A stretch of 64,000 nucleotides of DNA from an uncultured Duncaniella sp. (GTDB lineage: Bacteria > Bacteroidota > Bacteroidia > Bacteroidales > Muribaculaceae): NCBI GenBank assembly GCA_910589485.1, contig CAJUSW010000008.1:62001-126000 (forward strand), in the 5' to 3' direction. The position numbers and the translations under genes are program-made. The first letter of the stretch is position 1, and each line of letters begins with the position of its first letter. This document shows positions 52,301 to 61,868 of the stretch, piece after piece. The notes beneath the pieces were generated by a model. It worked only from the letters and a program-made list of their open reading frames with translations, ran no database searches and was not told the origin of the DNA.

Positions 52301-52918
52301 ATGATGCAGGAAACATTACTGTTTATAATTGAGGTGATAGGAACGCTCGCGTTTGCAGTGAGCGGAATCAGGCTCGCGGCCAAGAAGCATTTCGACTGGT
52401 TCGGTGCTTATACGATAGGTGTGGTGACGGCGATAGGTGGCGGTACGATACGTGACTTGTTGCTGGACGCTCCGGTGTTCTGGATGTCGTCGTGGATGTA
52501 TCTGGCCGTTACGGGCCTGGGTTTTTTCACGGTCGTGTCGTTCAGAAAGGTGCTGACGTCCGACTCGAAGTCGCTGTTCATGTTTGACGCGATAGGCCTT
52601 GCGCTGTTTGTGATCACCGGAGTGCAGAAGAGTCTGGCGTTCGGCTTCCCGATGTGGGTGGCCATGGTGATGGGAATGATCACCGGCTCGTTTGGAGGTA
52701 TCATGCGCGACGTGCTCATCAATGAGGAACCGCTCTTTTTCCGCAAGGATATCTATGCAACCGCTTGTCTGGCCGGAGGATTCATGTACTGGCTCACGAG
52801 TGTGTGTGGAGGTGAGGAGTGGATGCAACAGGTGTTGTGTGCTGTCACGATTCTCGTGTTGCGCTGGGGTGCCCTGCGCTACGGATGGCATCTGCCCGAA
52901 ATGAAGGAGAAAAATTAG
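52301..52918 (+). CDS. TRIC-type cation channel (UPF0126/YadS family)
   Basis: A 205-residue membrane protein with seven predicted helices and the two repeated signatures of bacterial trimeric intracellular cation channels: TAIGGGTIRDLLLD and GSFGGIMRDVLI. Forms a homotrimeric monovalent-cation channel in the inner membrane by family knowledge. Starts 33 bases after nth and is followed by a hairpin. Confidence 0.9.
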   Translation: MMQETLLFIIEVIGTLAFAVSGIRLAAKKHFDWFGAYTIGVVTAIGGGTIRDLLLDAPVFWMSSWMYLAVTGLGFFTVVSFRKVLTSDSKSLFMFDAIGLALFVITGVQKSLAFGFPMWVAMVMGMITGSFGGIMRDVLINEEPLFFRKDIYATACLAGGFMYWLTSVCGGEEWMQQVLCAVTILVLRWGALRYGWHLPEMKEKN

Positions 52919-52971
52919 AGGTTTCATCCTGGCAGTATAGCCATAGAGTGAAACTATATCAGGAATAACGA

Positions 52972-53013
52972 CGTCCCCGGCGTGCAGATGAGCATGCCGG
53001 GGACGGATGTTTT
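52972..53013 (+). terminator. Terminator after the TRIC-type gene
   Basis: CGTCCCCGGC (52972-52981) pairs with GCCGGGGACG (52996-53005) and is followed by GATGTTTTC. It lies between convergent genes and may serve both. Confidence 0.75.
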
Positions 53014-53037
53014 CTTATCGAGGGGGAGAGGTGGGGA

Positions 53038-53463
53038 TTATTTCTTCTCCTTCAGCAGGTCGCGTATCTCGGTGAGGAGCTCTTCCTCCTTGGTGGGAGC
53101 CGGGGGAGCGGCGGGAGCTTCCTCCTGCTTGCGCTTGAGCTGGTTCATAGCCTTGATGGCGAGGAATATGCAGAATGCGATGATGAGGAAGTCGACGATG
53201 GTCTGTACCCATGATCCCCAGTTCATAGTCACTTCGGGGGTGAGCACTTCCTGGGTCTGGCTGTCGACAACGGCTTTCTGTATCACCCACTTGTAGTCGG
53301 TGAAATTCATGCCGCCTGTAGCGACACCGACAAGAGGCATTATTATGTCGTCGACGAGCGAAGATACGATTTTACCGAAAGCGGCACCGATTACCACACC
53401 GACGGCCATGTCGATGACGTTGCCACGCATTGCAAATTCTTTAAATTCTTTTAAAAGAGACAT
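53038..53463 (-). CDS. mscL: Large-conductance mechanosensitive channel
   Basis: A 141-residue channel that opens under hypo-osmotic membrane tension. N-terminal helix EFKEFAMRGNVIDMAVGVVIGAAF is the family signature, followed by the second helix (about 85-105) and a charged cytoplasmic helix ending EIRDLLKEKK. Normal length. Confidence 0.97.
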   Translation of the reverse strand: MSLLKEFKEFAMRGNVIDMAVGVVIGAAFGKIVSSLVDDIIMPLVGVATGGMNFTDYKWVIQKAVVDSQTQEVLTPEVTMNWGSWVQTIVDFLIIAFCIFLAIKAMNQLKRKQEEAPAAPPAPTKEEELLTEIRDLLKEKK

Positions 53464-53742
53464 ATGTGTGATGTTGAAGTGAATAAATGACGGAGAAACG
53501 GAATGGATACAAAGTTATCGAAAAATTCCATAAAATGATACACGCAGAGGAGAAAATTGTTCACTTAACGGTGGCAAAACGACCAAAATGTATAATAATG
53601 TATAACGAGGCAATATTTTTCGGTATAAATGTATAGCACATTGGAAAAATATTTGTAATTTTGTCGCGGTTAAAAAATAATTGTTTCCAAAGGAATAATT
53701 AAGAATCAATTCTAAAAATATACCCAAATTTATTTTTAAATT

Positions 53743-54750
53743 ATGACAAAAATAGGTATCAATGGATTTGGCCGCATCGGCCGGTTCGTTTTCCGTGCAT
53801 CCACCAAGCGTGATGACATCGAGGTAGTTGCTATCAACGACCTCCTTCCCGTTGACTACATGGCTTACATGCTGAAGTATGACACCATGCATGGCCAGTT
53901 CGACGGCACTGTTGACTACGACATGGAGAAGAGCCTCCTCATCGTCAACGGTAAGCCCATCCGCGTAACCGCCTGCAAGAATCCTGCCGAGATCGGCTGG
54001 GGTGCAGTAGGTGCCGAGTACGTAGTAGAATCTACCGGTCTCTTCCTCACCAAGGAGAAGGCTCAGGCTCACATCGAGGCTGGTGCCAAGTACGTGGTAA
54101 TGTCAGCTCCCTCCAAGGACGACACCCCCATGTTCGTATGCGGTGTTAACGATGACACCTATGCAGGCCAGCAGTTCGTATCTAACGCATCTTGCACCAC
54201 CAACTGTCTCGCTCCTATCGCCAAGGTTCTCAACGATAAGTTTGGTATCACCGAGGGTCTCATGACCACCGTTCACTCAACCACCGCTACTCAGAAGACT
54301 GTAGACGGTCCCTCCATGAAGGACTGGCGTGGTGGCCGTGCCGCTTCCGGCAACATCATCCCCTCATCTACCGGTGCCGCTAAGGCTGTAGGTAAGGTGA
54401 TCCCCGCCCTCAACGGCAAGCTCACCGGTATGTCAATGCGTGTCCCCACCCTCGACGTATCAGTAGTTGACCTCACCTGTAACCTCGCTAAGCCCGCTAC
54501 CTACGAGGAGATCTGCGCCGCTATGAAGGAGGCTTCAGAAGGCTCACTCAAGGGTATCCTCGGCTACACTGAGGACGCAGTTGTATCAAGCGACTTCCTC
54601 GGCGATACCCGCACTTCTATCTTCGACGCTAAGGCAGGTATCCAGCTCACTCCCACCTTCGTTAAGGTTGTTAGCTGGTATGACAACGAGATCGGTTACT
54701 CTAACAAGGTTCTCGACCTCATCGCCCGCATGAAGAAGGTTAACGGCTAA
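53743..54750 (+). CDS. gap: Glyceraldehyde-3-phosphate dehydrogenase
   Basis: A 335-residue glycolytic enzyme. NAD motif IGINGFGRIGR at the N-terminus, the catalytic Cys in ASCTTNCLAP and the C-terminal SWYDNEIGYSNKVLDL. Codon choice is strongly biased, indicating high expression. A TAATTTTG -7 box lies at 53656-53663 and a terminator follows. The ~280 bases upstream hold no other gene. Confidence 0.98.
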   Translation: MTKIGINGFGRIGRFVFRASTKRDDIEVVAINDLLPVDYMAYMLKYDTMHGQFDGTVDYDMEKSLLIVNGKPIRVTACKNPAEIGWGAVGAEYVVESTGLFLTKEKAQAHIEAGAKYVVMSAPSKDDTPMFVCGVNDDTYAGQQFVSNASCTTNCLAPIAKVLNDKFGITEGLMTTVHSTTATQKTVDGPSMKDWRGGRAASGNIIPSSTGAAKAVGKVIPALNGKLTGMSMRVPTLDVSVVDLTCNLAKPATYEEICAAMKEASEGSLKGILGYTEDAVVSSDFLGDTRTSIFDAKAGIQLTPTFVKVVSWYDNEIGYSNKVLDLIARMKKVNG

Positions 54751-54778
54751 TCGACAGTCGATAATCCGATAAAATTTC

Positions 54779-54817
54779 CGTCCTCCGCGCCCATCAGGGT
54801 GTGGAGGACGATTTTTT
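54779..54817 (+). terminator. Terminator of gap
   Basis: CGTCCTCC (54779-54786) pairs with GGAGGACG (54803-54810), followed by a run of six T residues. Confidence 0.9.
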
Positions 54818-54991
54818 ACAATCAATTGAGCCGTGGGCGGAGAACTGATTGATTGCGAAAGTGAGCTTAATGCTCCTATGTATAATTATGCCTCTTGTGG
54901 TGGCTGAGTGTTTAACACTGTTAACGGACTATATTATCAACAGTGCAAATGTTAAATAATATTTATTAGGTGATGTTTTTTAGCATAAAAA

Positions 54992-55022
54992 TTTGCTATG
55001 AATAAAATTCTCCTTACCTTTG
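54992..55022 (+). promoter_or_regulatory. Promoter of a candidate short RNA
   Basis: TTTG (54992-54995), exactly 19 bases, then TACCTTTG (55015-55022): a perfect Bacteroidetes promoter with no gene start for about 250 bases downstream. Confidence 0.8.
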
Positions 55023-55028
55023 TATCAG

Positions 55029-55090
55029 TTTTTCATGGTATTAGATTTAAGGTAAGAAGATTATTCGTCGGGATGACGGATAATTTTTTT
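55029..55090 (+). ncRNA. Candidate short non-coding RNA (~60 nt)
   Basis: A promoter at 54992-55022 and an intrinsic terminator at 55060-55090 (ATTATTCGTC pairing with GACGGATAAT, one G-U, 5-base loop, then seven T) bracket a ~60-base transcript. The body contains the string GGTATTAGATTTAAGGTAAG. It encodes no useful ORF. The rest of the 54818-55273 gap is AT-rich and otherwise holds only the uvrA promoter. It could be a free small RNA or a 5' leader ended by attenuation. Confidence 0.6.
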
Positions 55091-55222
55091 ATGTACCTAC
55101 CTGAATACTGTGGAAAACTGATAATGATACAGCTATGTGTGTGATAAGAACATGATAAATTTTCCATGATTGTTTCATGCTTGTGCCTGCGGGCACGAGT
55201 GGCAAGGTGATGAGCGCCATGC

Positions 55223-55253
55223 TTTGAAAAGTCAGGTAAATTTTGTATCTTTG
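55223..55253 (+). promoter_or_regulatory. Promoter of uvrA
   Basis: TTTG (55223-55226), 19 bases, then TATCTTTG (55246-55253), 20 bases before the uvrA ATG. A perfect consensus match. No SOS-type operator was recognised. Confidence 0.8.
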
Positions 55254-55273
55254 TATGTTACAACGATCTGAAA

Positions 55274-58138
55274 ATGCAAAATAACGAACAAAATATTTCC
55301 GTTCGCGGAGCTAAGGTAAATAATCTCAAAAATATAAATGTAGAGATCCCCCGCGGACAGCTGGTGGTGATCACCGGAGTATCGGGCTCGGGCAAATCGT
55401 CGCTCGCATTCGACACGCTGTATGCCGAGGGGCAGAGGCGTTATGTGGAGAGTCTGAGCAGCTATGCGCGCCAGTTTATGGGCAAGATGCCCAAGCCGGA
55501 GTGTGACGCCATACTCGGGTTGCCACCGGCCATCGCCATCGAGCAAAAGGTGAATACCCGCAATCCGCGAAGCACGGTGGGCACGTCGACCGAAATCTAC
55601 GACTATCTGCGTCTGCTGTATGGCCGTGTGGGCCACACGTTCTCGCCCGTGAGCGGTGAGGAGGTGAGAAAGCACACTGTAAATGATGTGGTGGAGTTTG
55701 CCACATCCTATCCCGAGGGGACGCGCTTGGCGGTGCTTGCCCCAGTGGTGCTTCCTGAGGGGAGAAAGCTGGTGTCGCAGCTCGATGTGTTTCTCAAGGC
55801 AGGTTATGCCCGCGTGATGTGCGGGGGTGAGTTCCTGGAGCTTGAGGAGGTGATAGGCGAGATGCGTGCCGAGAAGTACAAGGGGAGCGAGAACCCTGAG
55901 GACTATAAGCTGGTGGTGGACCGCCTGGCTGTGTCGAGCGAGGAGGATGAGTTGAGCCGACTGGCCGACTCAGCCGAGACGGCTTTCTTCGAGGGGCGCG
56001 ACAAACTGACCCTGATGGTGTGGGCACCGGAGGGGGAGATTGTGGAGCGTGAGTTCTCAAAGATATTCGAGGCCGACGGGATACGGTTTGAACAGCCTAC
56101 CGACATGATGTTCAATTTCAATAATCCTGTGGGTGCATGCCCCACGTGTGAGGGTTTCGGCAAGGTGCTCGGCATTGACGAGCGTCTGGTGGTGCCCAAC
56201 ACGTCGATGTCGGTCTATGACGAGGCTGTGGCATGCTGGCGCGGGGAGAAGATGAGCGAGTGGCGCACGGTGTTCATCCACGATGCACAGCAGTTTGGTT
56301 TCCCTATCCACACCGCGTATGCCGACCTGACACGCGAGCAGAAGAATCTGTTGTGGCACGGCCCTACGCCGGCCCAGATGAAAGGAGCAAAGATGACCTA
56401 CGGGGATTTTCCGAGCATTGACAATTTCTTCAAGATGGTGGACAGCAACCAGTACAAGATACAGTACAGGGTGATGCGCGCCCGGTATCAGGGGCGCACG
56501 GTGTGTCCTACCTGCGGTGGTTCGAGGTTGAAGCCCGAGGCTTCGTATGTGAAGGTGGGAGGAAAGACCATCGGAGAGCTTGTGAGGATGCCTGTGGCCG
56601 AATTGAAGGAGTTTTTCGCCACGCTCACACTCGATGATCAGGATGCCAAGATAGCACGCCGGTTGCTCACCGAGATCAATAACCGTATAGGTTATCTCGT
56701 GGAGGTGGGATTGGGCTACCTTACGCTTGACCGTTTGAGCAACAGCCTGTCGGGCGGCGAGAGCCAGCGCATTAATCTGGCCACATCGCTCGGAAGCAGT
56801 CTGGTGGGTTCGCTGTATATTCTCGATGAGCCGTCGATAGGACTACATTCGCGCGACACCGGCCGACTGATCACTGTGTTGAAGAAGCTGCGCGACTTGG
56901 GTAATACCGTTGTAGTGGTGGAGCATGATGAGGAGATAATGCGCGAGGCCGATTATCTGATCGACGTGGGTCCCGACGCGGGCCGACTGGGAGGAGAGAT
57001 CATATTCCAGGGGGATCCGTCGAAGATCGAGGATCTGACACAGGCTCCGGGGGCAAAAACGAGCTACACGGCGCGGTATCTGAGCGGAGAACTGTCGATA
57101 CCGGTGCCGGCTCAACGTCGGCGCTGGCGCGACTCGATAGTGGTGAAAGGGGCACGCGAGCATAATCTGAAGGATGTGGATGTGGCTTTCCCGCTCGGAG
57201 TGATGACGGTGGTGACCGGCGTGAGCGGTTCGGGCAAGTCGACGCTTGTGCGCGATATTCTCTACAAGGCGCTCAACCGCAAGCTCGGCAATCCCGGCGA
57301 TGCTCCCGCTTTCCACCGCGGACTCACAGGCGACCTGTCGCGAATCAGTGCGGTGGAGTTTGTGGACCAGAATCCCATAGGCAAGTCCACGCGCTCCAAT
57401 CCTGCGACTTACCTGAAGGCATTCGAGGAGATACGCAAGCTGTTTGCCTCCACCCAGGGGGCGAAGCAGATGGGTTTCACTGCCTCGGATTTCTCGTTCA
57501 ACTCGGATGGCGGACGTTGCGAGGTGTGCAAGGGGGAGGGCGTGATTACCATAGAGATGCAGTTTATGGCAGATATCACCATCCCATGCGAGGAGTGCCA
57601 CGGACGGCGTTACCAAAAGGAGATACTCGACATAGAGTATCGCGGAAAGAATATATATGACGTGTTGGAGATGACCATCGACCAGGCCATAGACTTTTTC
57701 AGTGAGGAGGCCGGGACGCAGGAGAAGCGCATAGTGAAGCGTCTGAAGCCCCTGCAGGATGTGGGACTGGGCTATATAAAGATAGGCCAGAATTCATCGT
57801 CGCTGTCGGGTGGCGAGAACCAGAGGGTGAAGCTGGCGTCGTTCTTCGCCGATGAGTCGAAGCAACCCACCATGTACATATTTGACGAGCCTACCACGGG
57901 ACTGCATTTCAATGATATCGCCACGTTGATGAAGTCGTTTGACCGGCTGATAGCGATGGGGCATACTGTGCTTATAATCGAGCACAATATGGATGTGATA
58001 AAGTGTGCCGACCATGTGATAGACATGGGTCCCGAAGGGGGCGACGGTGGTGGCAAGCTCGTTGTGGCCGGCACGCCCGAAGAGGTTGCCGCCTGCCCGG
58101 AATCATATACCGGAAGATATCTGAAAGAGAAGTTGTGA
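55274..58138 (+). CDS. uvrA: Excinuclease ABC subunit A
   Basis: A 954-residue damage-recognition ATPase of nucleotide excision repair. Two ABC modules with Walker A GVSGSGKSSLA and GVSGSGKSTLV, signatures NSLSGGESQRI and SSLSGGENQRVKLA, and the zinc finger C-x2-C-x19-C-x2-C (GRCEVCKGEG...CEEC). It binds DNA and loads UvrB. Normal length and a monocistronic layout with its own promoter and terminator. Confidence 0.98.
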   Translation: MQNNEQNISVRGAKVNNLKNINVEIPRGQLVVITGVSGSGKSSLAFDTLYAEGQRRYVESLSSYARQFMGKMPKPECDAILGLPPAIAIEQKVNTRNPRSTVGTSTEIYDYLRLLYGRVGHTFSPVSGEEVRKHTVNDVVEFATSYPEGTRLAVLAPVVLPEGRKLVSQLDVFLKAGYARVMCGGEFLELEEVIGEMRAEKYKGSENPEDYKLVVDRLAVSSEEDELSRLADSAETAFFEGRDKLTLMVWAPEGEIVEREFSKIFEADGIRFEQPTDMMFNFNNPVGACPTCEGFGKVLGIDERLVVPNTSMSVYDEAVACWRGEKMSEWRTVFIHDAQQFGFPIHTAYADLTREQKNLLWHGPTPAQMKGAKMTYGDFPSIDNFFKMVDSNQYKIQYRVMRARYQGRTVCPTCGGSRLKPEASYVKVGGKTIGELVRMPVAELKEFFATLTLDDQDAKIARRLLTEINNRIGYLVEVGLGYLTLDRLSNSLSGGESQRINLATSLGSSLVGSLYILDEPSIGLHSRDTGRLITVLKKLRDLGNTVVVVEHDEEIMREADYLIDVGPDAGRLGGEIIFQGDPSKIEDLTQAPGAKTSYTARYLSGELSIPVPAQRRRWRDSIVVKGAREHNLKDVDVAFPLGVMTVVTGVSGSGKSTLVRDILYKALNRKLGNPGDAPAFHRGLTGDLSRISAVEFVDQNPIGKSTRSNPATYLKAFEEIRKLFASTQGAKQMGFTASDFSFNSDGGRCEVCKGEGVITIEMQFMADITIPCEECHGRRYQKEILDIEYRGKNIYDVLEMTIDQAIDFFSEEAGTQEKRIVKRLKPLQDVGLGYIKIGQNSSSLSGGENQRVKLASFFADESKQPTMYIFDEPTTGLHFNDIATLMKSFDRLIAMGHTVLIIEHNMDVIKCADHVIDMGPEGGDGGGKLVVAGTPEEVAACPESYTGRYLKEKL

Positions 58139-58160
58139 TATAAGCCCGATAGAAAGGAGC

Positions 58161-58218
58161 AAGCAATAAAAACCGCCCATTCTGAATCAGTTTTCAGAAT
58201 GGGCGGTTTTTATTGCTT
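58161..58218. terminator. Bidirectional terminator between uvrA and the DUF4493 operon
   Basis: Arms 58161-58186 and 58193-58218 form a perfect 26-bp stem with a 6-base loop. The arms contain runs of five A and five T, so both strands end in a T-tract: one terminator serves both convergent units. Confidence 0.93.
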
Positions 58219-58232
58219 GTATCGGTCGATGA

Positions 58233-60494
58233 TTAGTAGACGAGTTCGAGGTCATCGAGCCACATCGTGGAATCCTTGCCTCCCACGAAGTAGTCTCCAC
58301 CAATTGATGCCGAAGCTACAATCATGATGTTCCTTACTTCCAGTGATCCGTTAACATCGTTCAAAGGTATGGTAAATTCTACCATGCCATCGCCGGGTGT
58401 AGCCGAATCGAATACCATTTCACCGTAAGCCACCACATTTGACGCGTTTTTATCAAAAAGGGTGCGGCCGGTTTTCTTGGTCCTCACCACTACGGGCCAG
58501 TAATCGAAAGAGTTATTCTTACTGTCGGTAGCCTCTTCGGTGGTGCCATCGAGAAGTGCGATATAAATTATACCCTTGTCCATATCACCTTTCTTAAGGG
58601 CTGCGTAATCGGATGCTTCGCTTGTGACTGTGGCAGGAGTGTATTTGATCCATCCGCGCAGGGCTTTAGGCTTCATATCCCATGGACGTCCCCATCCGAG
58701 CACGCCGTCCATACCATCGGTGGTGAGATATTTTCCGGTAAATATATTTCCGGCTGCAAATTTGCCAATGACACCATATCCTATGAATGTACTTTTCAGT
58801 TTGGCTGAATAGTTTCCGCTGTGCTTTATTGAGCTGTCGGGGGTAGTGATGCTACCATCGTCACTGATGGTAGTGGATCCATGATTACCGCTGTCCCAGA
58901 ACATATTGTCCTCGCTGCCGGTGTATATCAGATATGGCTTGGCAGGCTTGCTCCAATCCTCGAAACCGGCATTCGGAAGTTGGGGATAGGATGGAGTGGT
59001 GAATGTGAGTTCAGGGGATGTGTAGTCATCGACTATGAGACGATAGGCGTACTGGGTTCCCGGGTCGAGATCCGAGAGAGAGGCCGAGAGGATTGAGCCG
59101 CTAAGGGATCCTTCCACAAATGTCCAATCCTCGAAGATTCGGGCAGAGCCTATGCACTTAACCTCAAATCCCATACGTGTGCCGGGCTCCTTGATTTCGG
59201 CTGAAATGGCTGCGGAAGTATAGGTGGTGGAGGATGCCGGGTTGAGCGAGCCGGGAGCGTTGGAGATTGCAAGCGAGAGTGCTGCCGATGAAGTTTTATT
59301 CTTATTGTCAGTGGCTGTCACATTGAGTGAGTGATTACCGACAGGAAGAGTGTTGAGGAACTTATCGAGGATGTCAATGCGCATGCTTGTGGCCTCGGAG
59401 CTGTTCTCGGCTACCATTCCGCCACCCTTGTACATAGTGAATTTTATACCGGCGTTATCAAGAGTGGCGACATGGGATGCGTCCATGTTCAAGAGGTCGT
59501 AGTCGGCAGCGCCGGCAATGTTCTTGAGCATCTCACCTTCGATAACGACACTGGTGAGGGGGGAGGATGCTACGATGTGGAGTGTCTGTGTGCCTACATT
59601 GCCCGGTGATACCTGGAGAGGAGTGGACAGATCGCGTCCATACAGGTCCTTGATCTCGGGAGCAACGGCGATCTCTACAGGTATCTCATGGGTAGGATCG
59701 TTGGGCTCGGGCACAACGTCGATATCGAAGTAGATACCTCCAATCTCGATATCGCCCTGCGACTGATTGTATTTGATGTTGAATGTGTAGTGGGTGGCGC
59801 GGGCGAGATGAGGCTTCTCGGTAACATCAGGGTCAATGTATCTGTCGGATTTCGAGTAGGACTGTCCCTTTACGTCAGTGCCGGCCAGAGTCCAGTTGAA
59901 ACCGTCGGTGCGGGTATTTATCATGAAATATCCGGTCTCGTTGATTTTGTCACCCTCGAATACCAAAGAGTGGGATCCGTCGGTGATTCCGTCGTTGAGC
60001 GATACGGTAAAACTGATGTCGGAAAGCACCTTCTTAAGATTCTCGTCGATATTTAGCGTGACAAGGGTGTTACGGACTGGGCATTTCACATTGACCTGAG
60101 TGGTGGCTCCTGCGGTGATATTGAAAGATTCGCTACCATGATAACGCACCTTGTCCCATGAAGCCGGTACGGAATCGCCCACCCATGCTTCGGCGAGATA
60201 ACCGCCTGAAGGGAGAGTGAGTCCGTCGGCAGGGAAATCGCCTATGCCATTGTACTTGTAGAGAAGTTGTTTCTTGGAATTGCTGATCCAGATTAATGCC
60301 GAGGATGCGAGTTGATTCTTCTCCGATTCAGTGAGCGATCCAGCACGTGAAACCTCCTTGATTTCGGTCAGGACAGATGTGCGGAGGGTCATTTTACCTT
60401 CTCCACTCTGCGATTGCATCGCTTCGTCACTACAACTTATAGCGACGGCTCCAAGGAGTAGTGAAGATGCTATATACAGAATTTTATTTTTCAT
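58233..60494 (-). CDS. DUF4493 lipoprotein with C-terminal PCMD-like domain
   Basis: A 753-residue surface-type lipoprotein (lipobox AISCSD, about Cys21). The N-terminal ~280 residues are a DUF4493 domain (ALIWISNSKKQLLYKY, then FPADGLTLPSGGYLAEA), followed by immunoglobulin/fibronectin-like segments and a C-terminal carbohydrate-metabolism-type (PCMD) jelly-roll (PNAGFEDWSKP, then RGWIKYTPA) ending LDDLELVY. Likely displayed on the outer surface and possibly glycan-binding; the ligand is unknown. It is the last of three tandem related genes, 22 bases after the second. Confidence 0.87.
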   Translation of the reverse strand: MKNKILYIASSLLLGAVAISCSDEAMQSQSGEGKMTLRTSVLTEIKEVSRAGSLTESEKNQLASSALIWISNSKKQLLYKYNGIGDFPADGLTLPSGGYLAEAWVGDSVPASWDKVRYHGSESFNITAGATTQVNVKCPVRNTLVTLNIDENLKKVLSDISFTVSLNDGITDGSHSLVFEGDKINETGYFMINTRTDGFNWTLAGTDVKGQSYSKSDRYIDPDVTEKPHLARATHYTFNIKYNQSQGDIEIGGIYFDIDVVPEPNDPTHEIPVEIAVAPEIKDLYGRDLSTPLQVSPGNVGTQTLHIVASSPLTSVVIEGEMLKNIAGAADYDLLNMDASHVATLDNAGIKFTMYKGGGMVAENSSEATSMRIDILDKFLNTLPVGNHSLNVTATDNKNKTSSAALSLAISNAPGSLNPASSTTYTSAAISAEIKEPGTRMGFEVKCIGSARIFEDWTFVEGSLSGSILSASLSDLDPGTQYAYRLIVDDYTSPELTFTTPSYPQLPNAGFEDWSKPAKPYLIYTGSEDNMFWDSGNHGSTTISDDGSITTPDSSIKHSGNYSAKLKSTFIGYGVIGKFAAGNIFTGKYLTTDGMDGVLGWGRPWDMKPKALRGWIKYTPATVTSEASDYAALKKGDMDKGIIYIALLDGTTEEATDSKNNSFDYWPVVVRTKKTGRTLFDKNASNVVAYGEMVFDSATPGDGMVEFTIPLNDVNGSLEVRNIMIVASASIGGDYFVGGKDSTMWLDDLELVY

Positions 60495-60516
60495 TGTAGT
60501 TCAATGTTTGGAGCCG

Positions 60517-61857
60517 TTAGCTACGGAATTTAAGATCTTTGATCATTACGTTACCCTTGTTGTCCTCGATGGTGATAGTGAAGGTGTGGATATCACCTGC
60601 ATCACCTGCGCTGAGCAGGGGAATGAAGCCTGAGAGATCAAAGATGATCTCGTCGGTGTGGCCTTTCACGTCGGTTCCGGTGGGGAAATTGATGCTCTTA
60701 AGAGTGTCTTCAAGATCTCCGGGGTTGGCCAGGTCAAACTCTTGGGTAAGGCCGATGCTCGCAAGCTCATCGGCGGTGAGGAACGGAGATTCGATCTTCA
60801 CTTTGAGATTCTCGATAGGTTCCTGTGACTGGAATTTCAGGATATAGGTGTTGCCCGTGATGGATATTATACCCTCGGGGTCGAAGCCGGGCTGACCATT
60901 GTTCTCACCAAAATTATATTTGATGGAAATGGTATCGTCCTTAGGCTGGTCGGGATCCTCGGGGTCTACGGGAGGATTGGGGTTGTCAGGCCATTCCTCG
61001 GTGTCGGGATGCTTGTCAGGGTCGGAAGGATCGGTGCCGGGCTTTACAGTACCTGTGATGTCGCTTTCCACCACATCATAGTCTATGGAAATGCCTCCGT
61101 TGGCACCTGTGATGTCGCCGTATTCAGGCGGAAGAGTGGGATCGCCGGCCTTGAGGCTGAAATTGATCACGTAGTAGTTGCCCGCCTTCACGTCGGTTAT
61201 TTCCTTAATGGCGGATGTCTCCGTGCCACGGAGTTTACCGGAGAACTCAGCTACAAGAGTGTTGTTGCCGGGTTCGATACAGAAATATCCGATACGCTTT
61301 TCGGTGGACGACCAGCTGAGGGAAGTGCCGGCGGCTCCTGCTTTGACGTCCACTTTCGAGGTGGCGTCCATAGCCTTGATGAACTCCTCGGAGAATCTTA
61401 CCTCGACTTTCACAGCACTGAAATTGCAAGTCACGGTGCCGATGTAGTTCACCTTGTTGTTCTCGACGGTGAAAAGCTCGCTTGCACCCTCGTAATAGGG
61501 GGTCTCCCACGCAGCCGGCTCGGGATTGTGGCTTATCACATTAACGTAGTATTGGCCTATGGGCAATGTGATGATCTCGGGCATGGAGCCATAGGTCCAT
61601 TTGCACTTATTACCGTTGTAGGATACTTCCTTGTTGTTTTTGTCGGTAATAGTGACAATGAAGTTGGATGTGTCGATGTTTTTGCCCTCGGCACGGCTTA
61701 TGGCATTGGCTGCTTCATTTACGGCGACGTTCATGTTGGCACTGGATATATCGCCGGTGTTGGAGCTTGATGCACCTTCCGGCTCCCAATTGTCACAAGC
61801 GCTGAATGTCAATGCTGACGCTAAGGCAACTAATAGAGAATATATACTGGTTTTCAT
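60517..61857 (-). CDS. DUF4493 lipoprotein, shorter paralogue
   Basis: A 446-residue lipoprotein (lipobox TFSAC, about Cys20, start at ATG 61857). DUF4493 domain over about 40-260 (SNFIVTITDKNNKEVSYN, then EIITLPIGQYYVNV), then a Pro/Asp-rich linker (PGTDPSDPDKHPDTEEWPD) and a C-terminal Ig-like DUF4493-associated domain. It lacks the PCMD module found in its neighbours. It lies 11 bases after the first gene of the set and before the 753-residue one, so the three form an operon. Confidence 0.86.
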   Translation of the reverse strand: MKTSIYSLLVALASALTFSACDNWEPEGASSSNTGDISSANMNVAVNEAANAISRAEGKNIDTSNFIVTITDKNNKEVSYNGNKCKWTYGSMPEIITLPIGQYYVNVISHNPEPAAWETPYYEGASELFTVENNKVNYIGTVTCNFSAVKVEVRFSEEFIKAMDATSKVDVKAGAAGTSLSWSSTEKRIGYFCIEPGNNTLVAEFSGKLRGTETSAIKEITDVKAGNYYVINFSLKAGDPTLPPEYGDITGANGGISIDYDVVESDITGTVKPGTDPSDPDKHPDTEEWPDNPNPPVDPEDPDQPKDDTISIKYNFGENNGQPGFDPEGIISITGNTYILKFQSQEPIENLKVKIESPFLTADELASIGLTQEFDLANPGDLEDTLKSINFPTGTDVKGHTDEIIFDLSGFIPLLSAGDAGDIHTFTITIEDNKGNVMIKDLKFRS

Positions 61858-61868
61858 TGGTTCTGATA

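Noticed and set aside
53515..54072. 185-residue - strand frame over the gap promoter and 5' end
   Set aside because: It overlaps the conserved NAD-binding start of gap and its promoter and has no domain.
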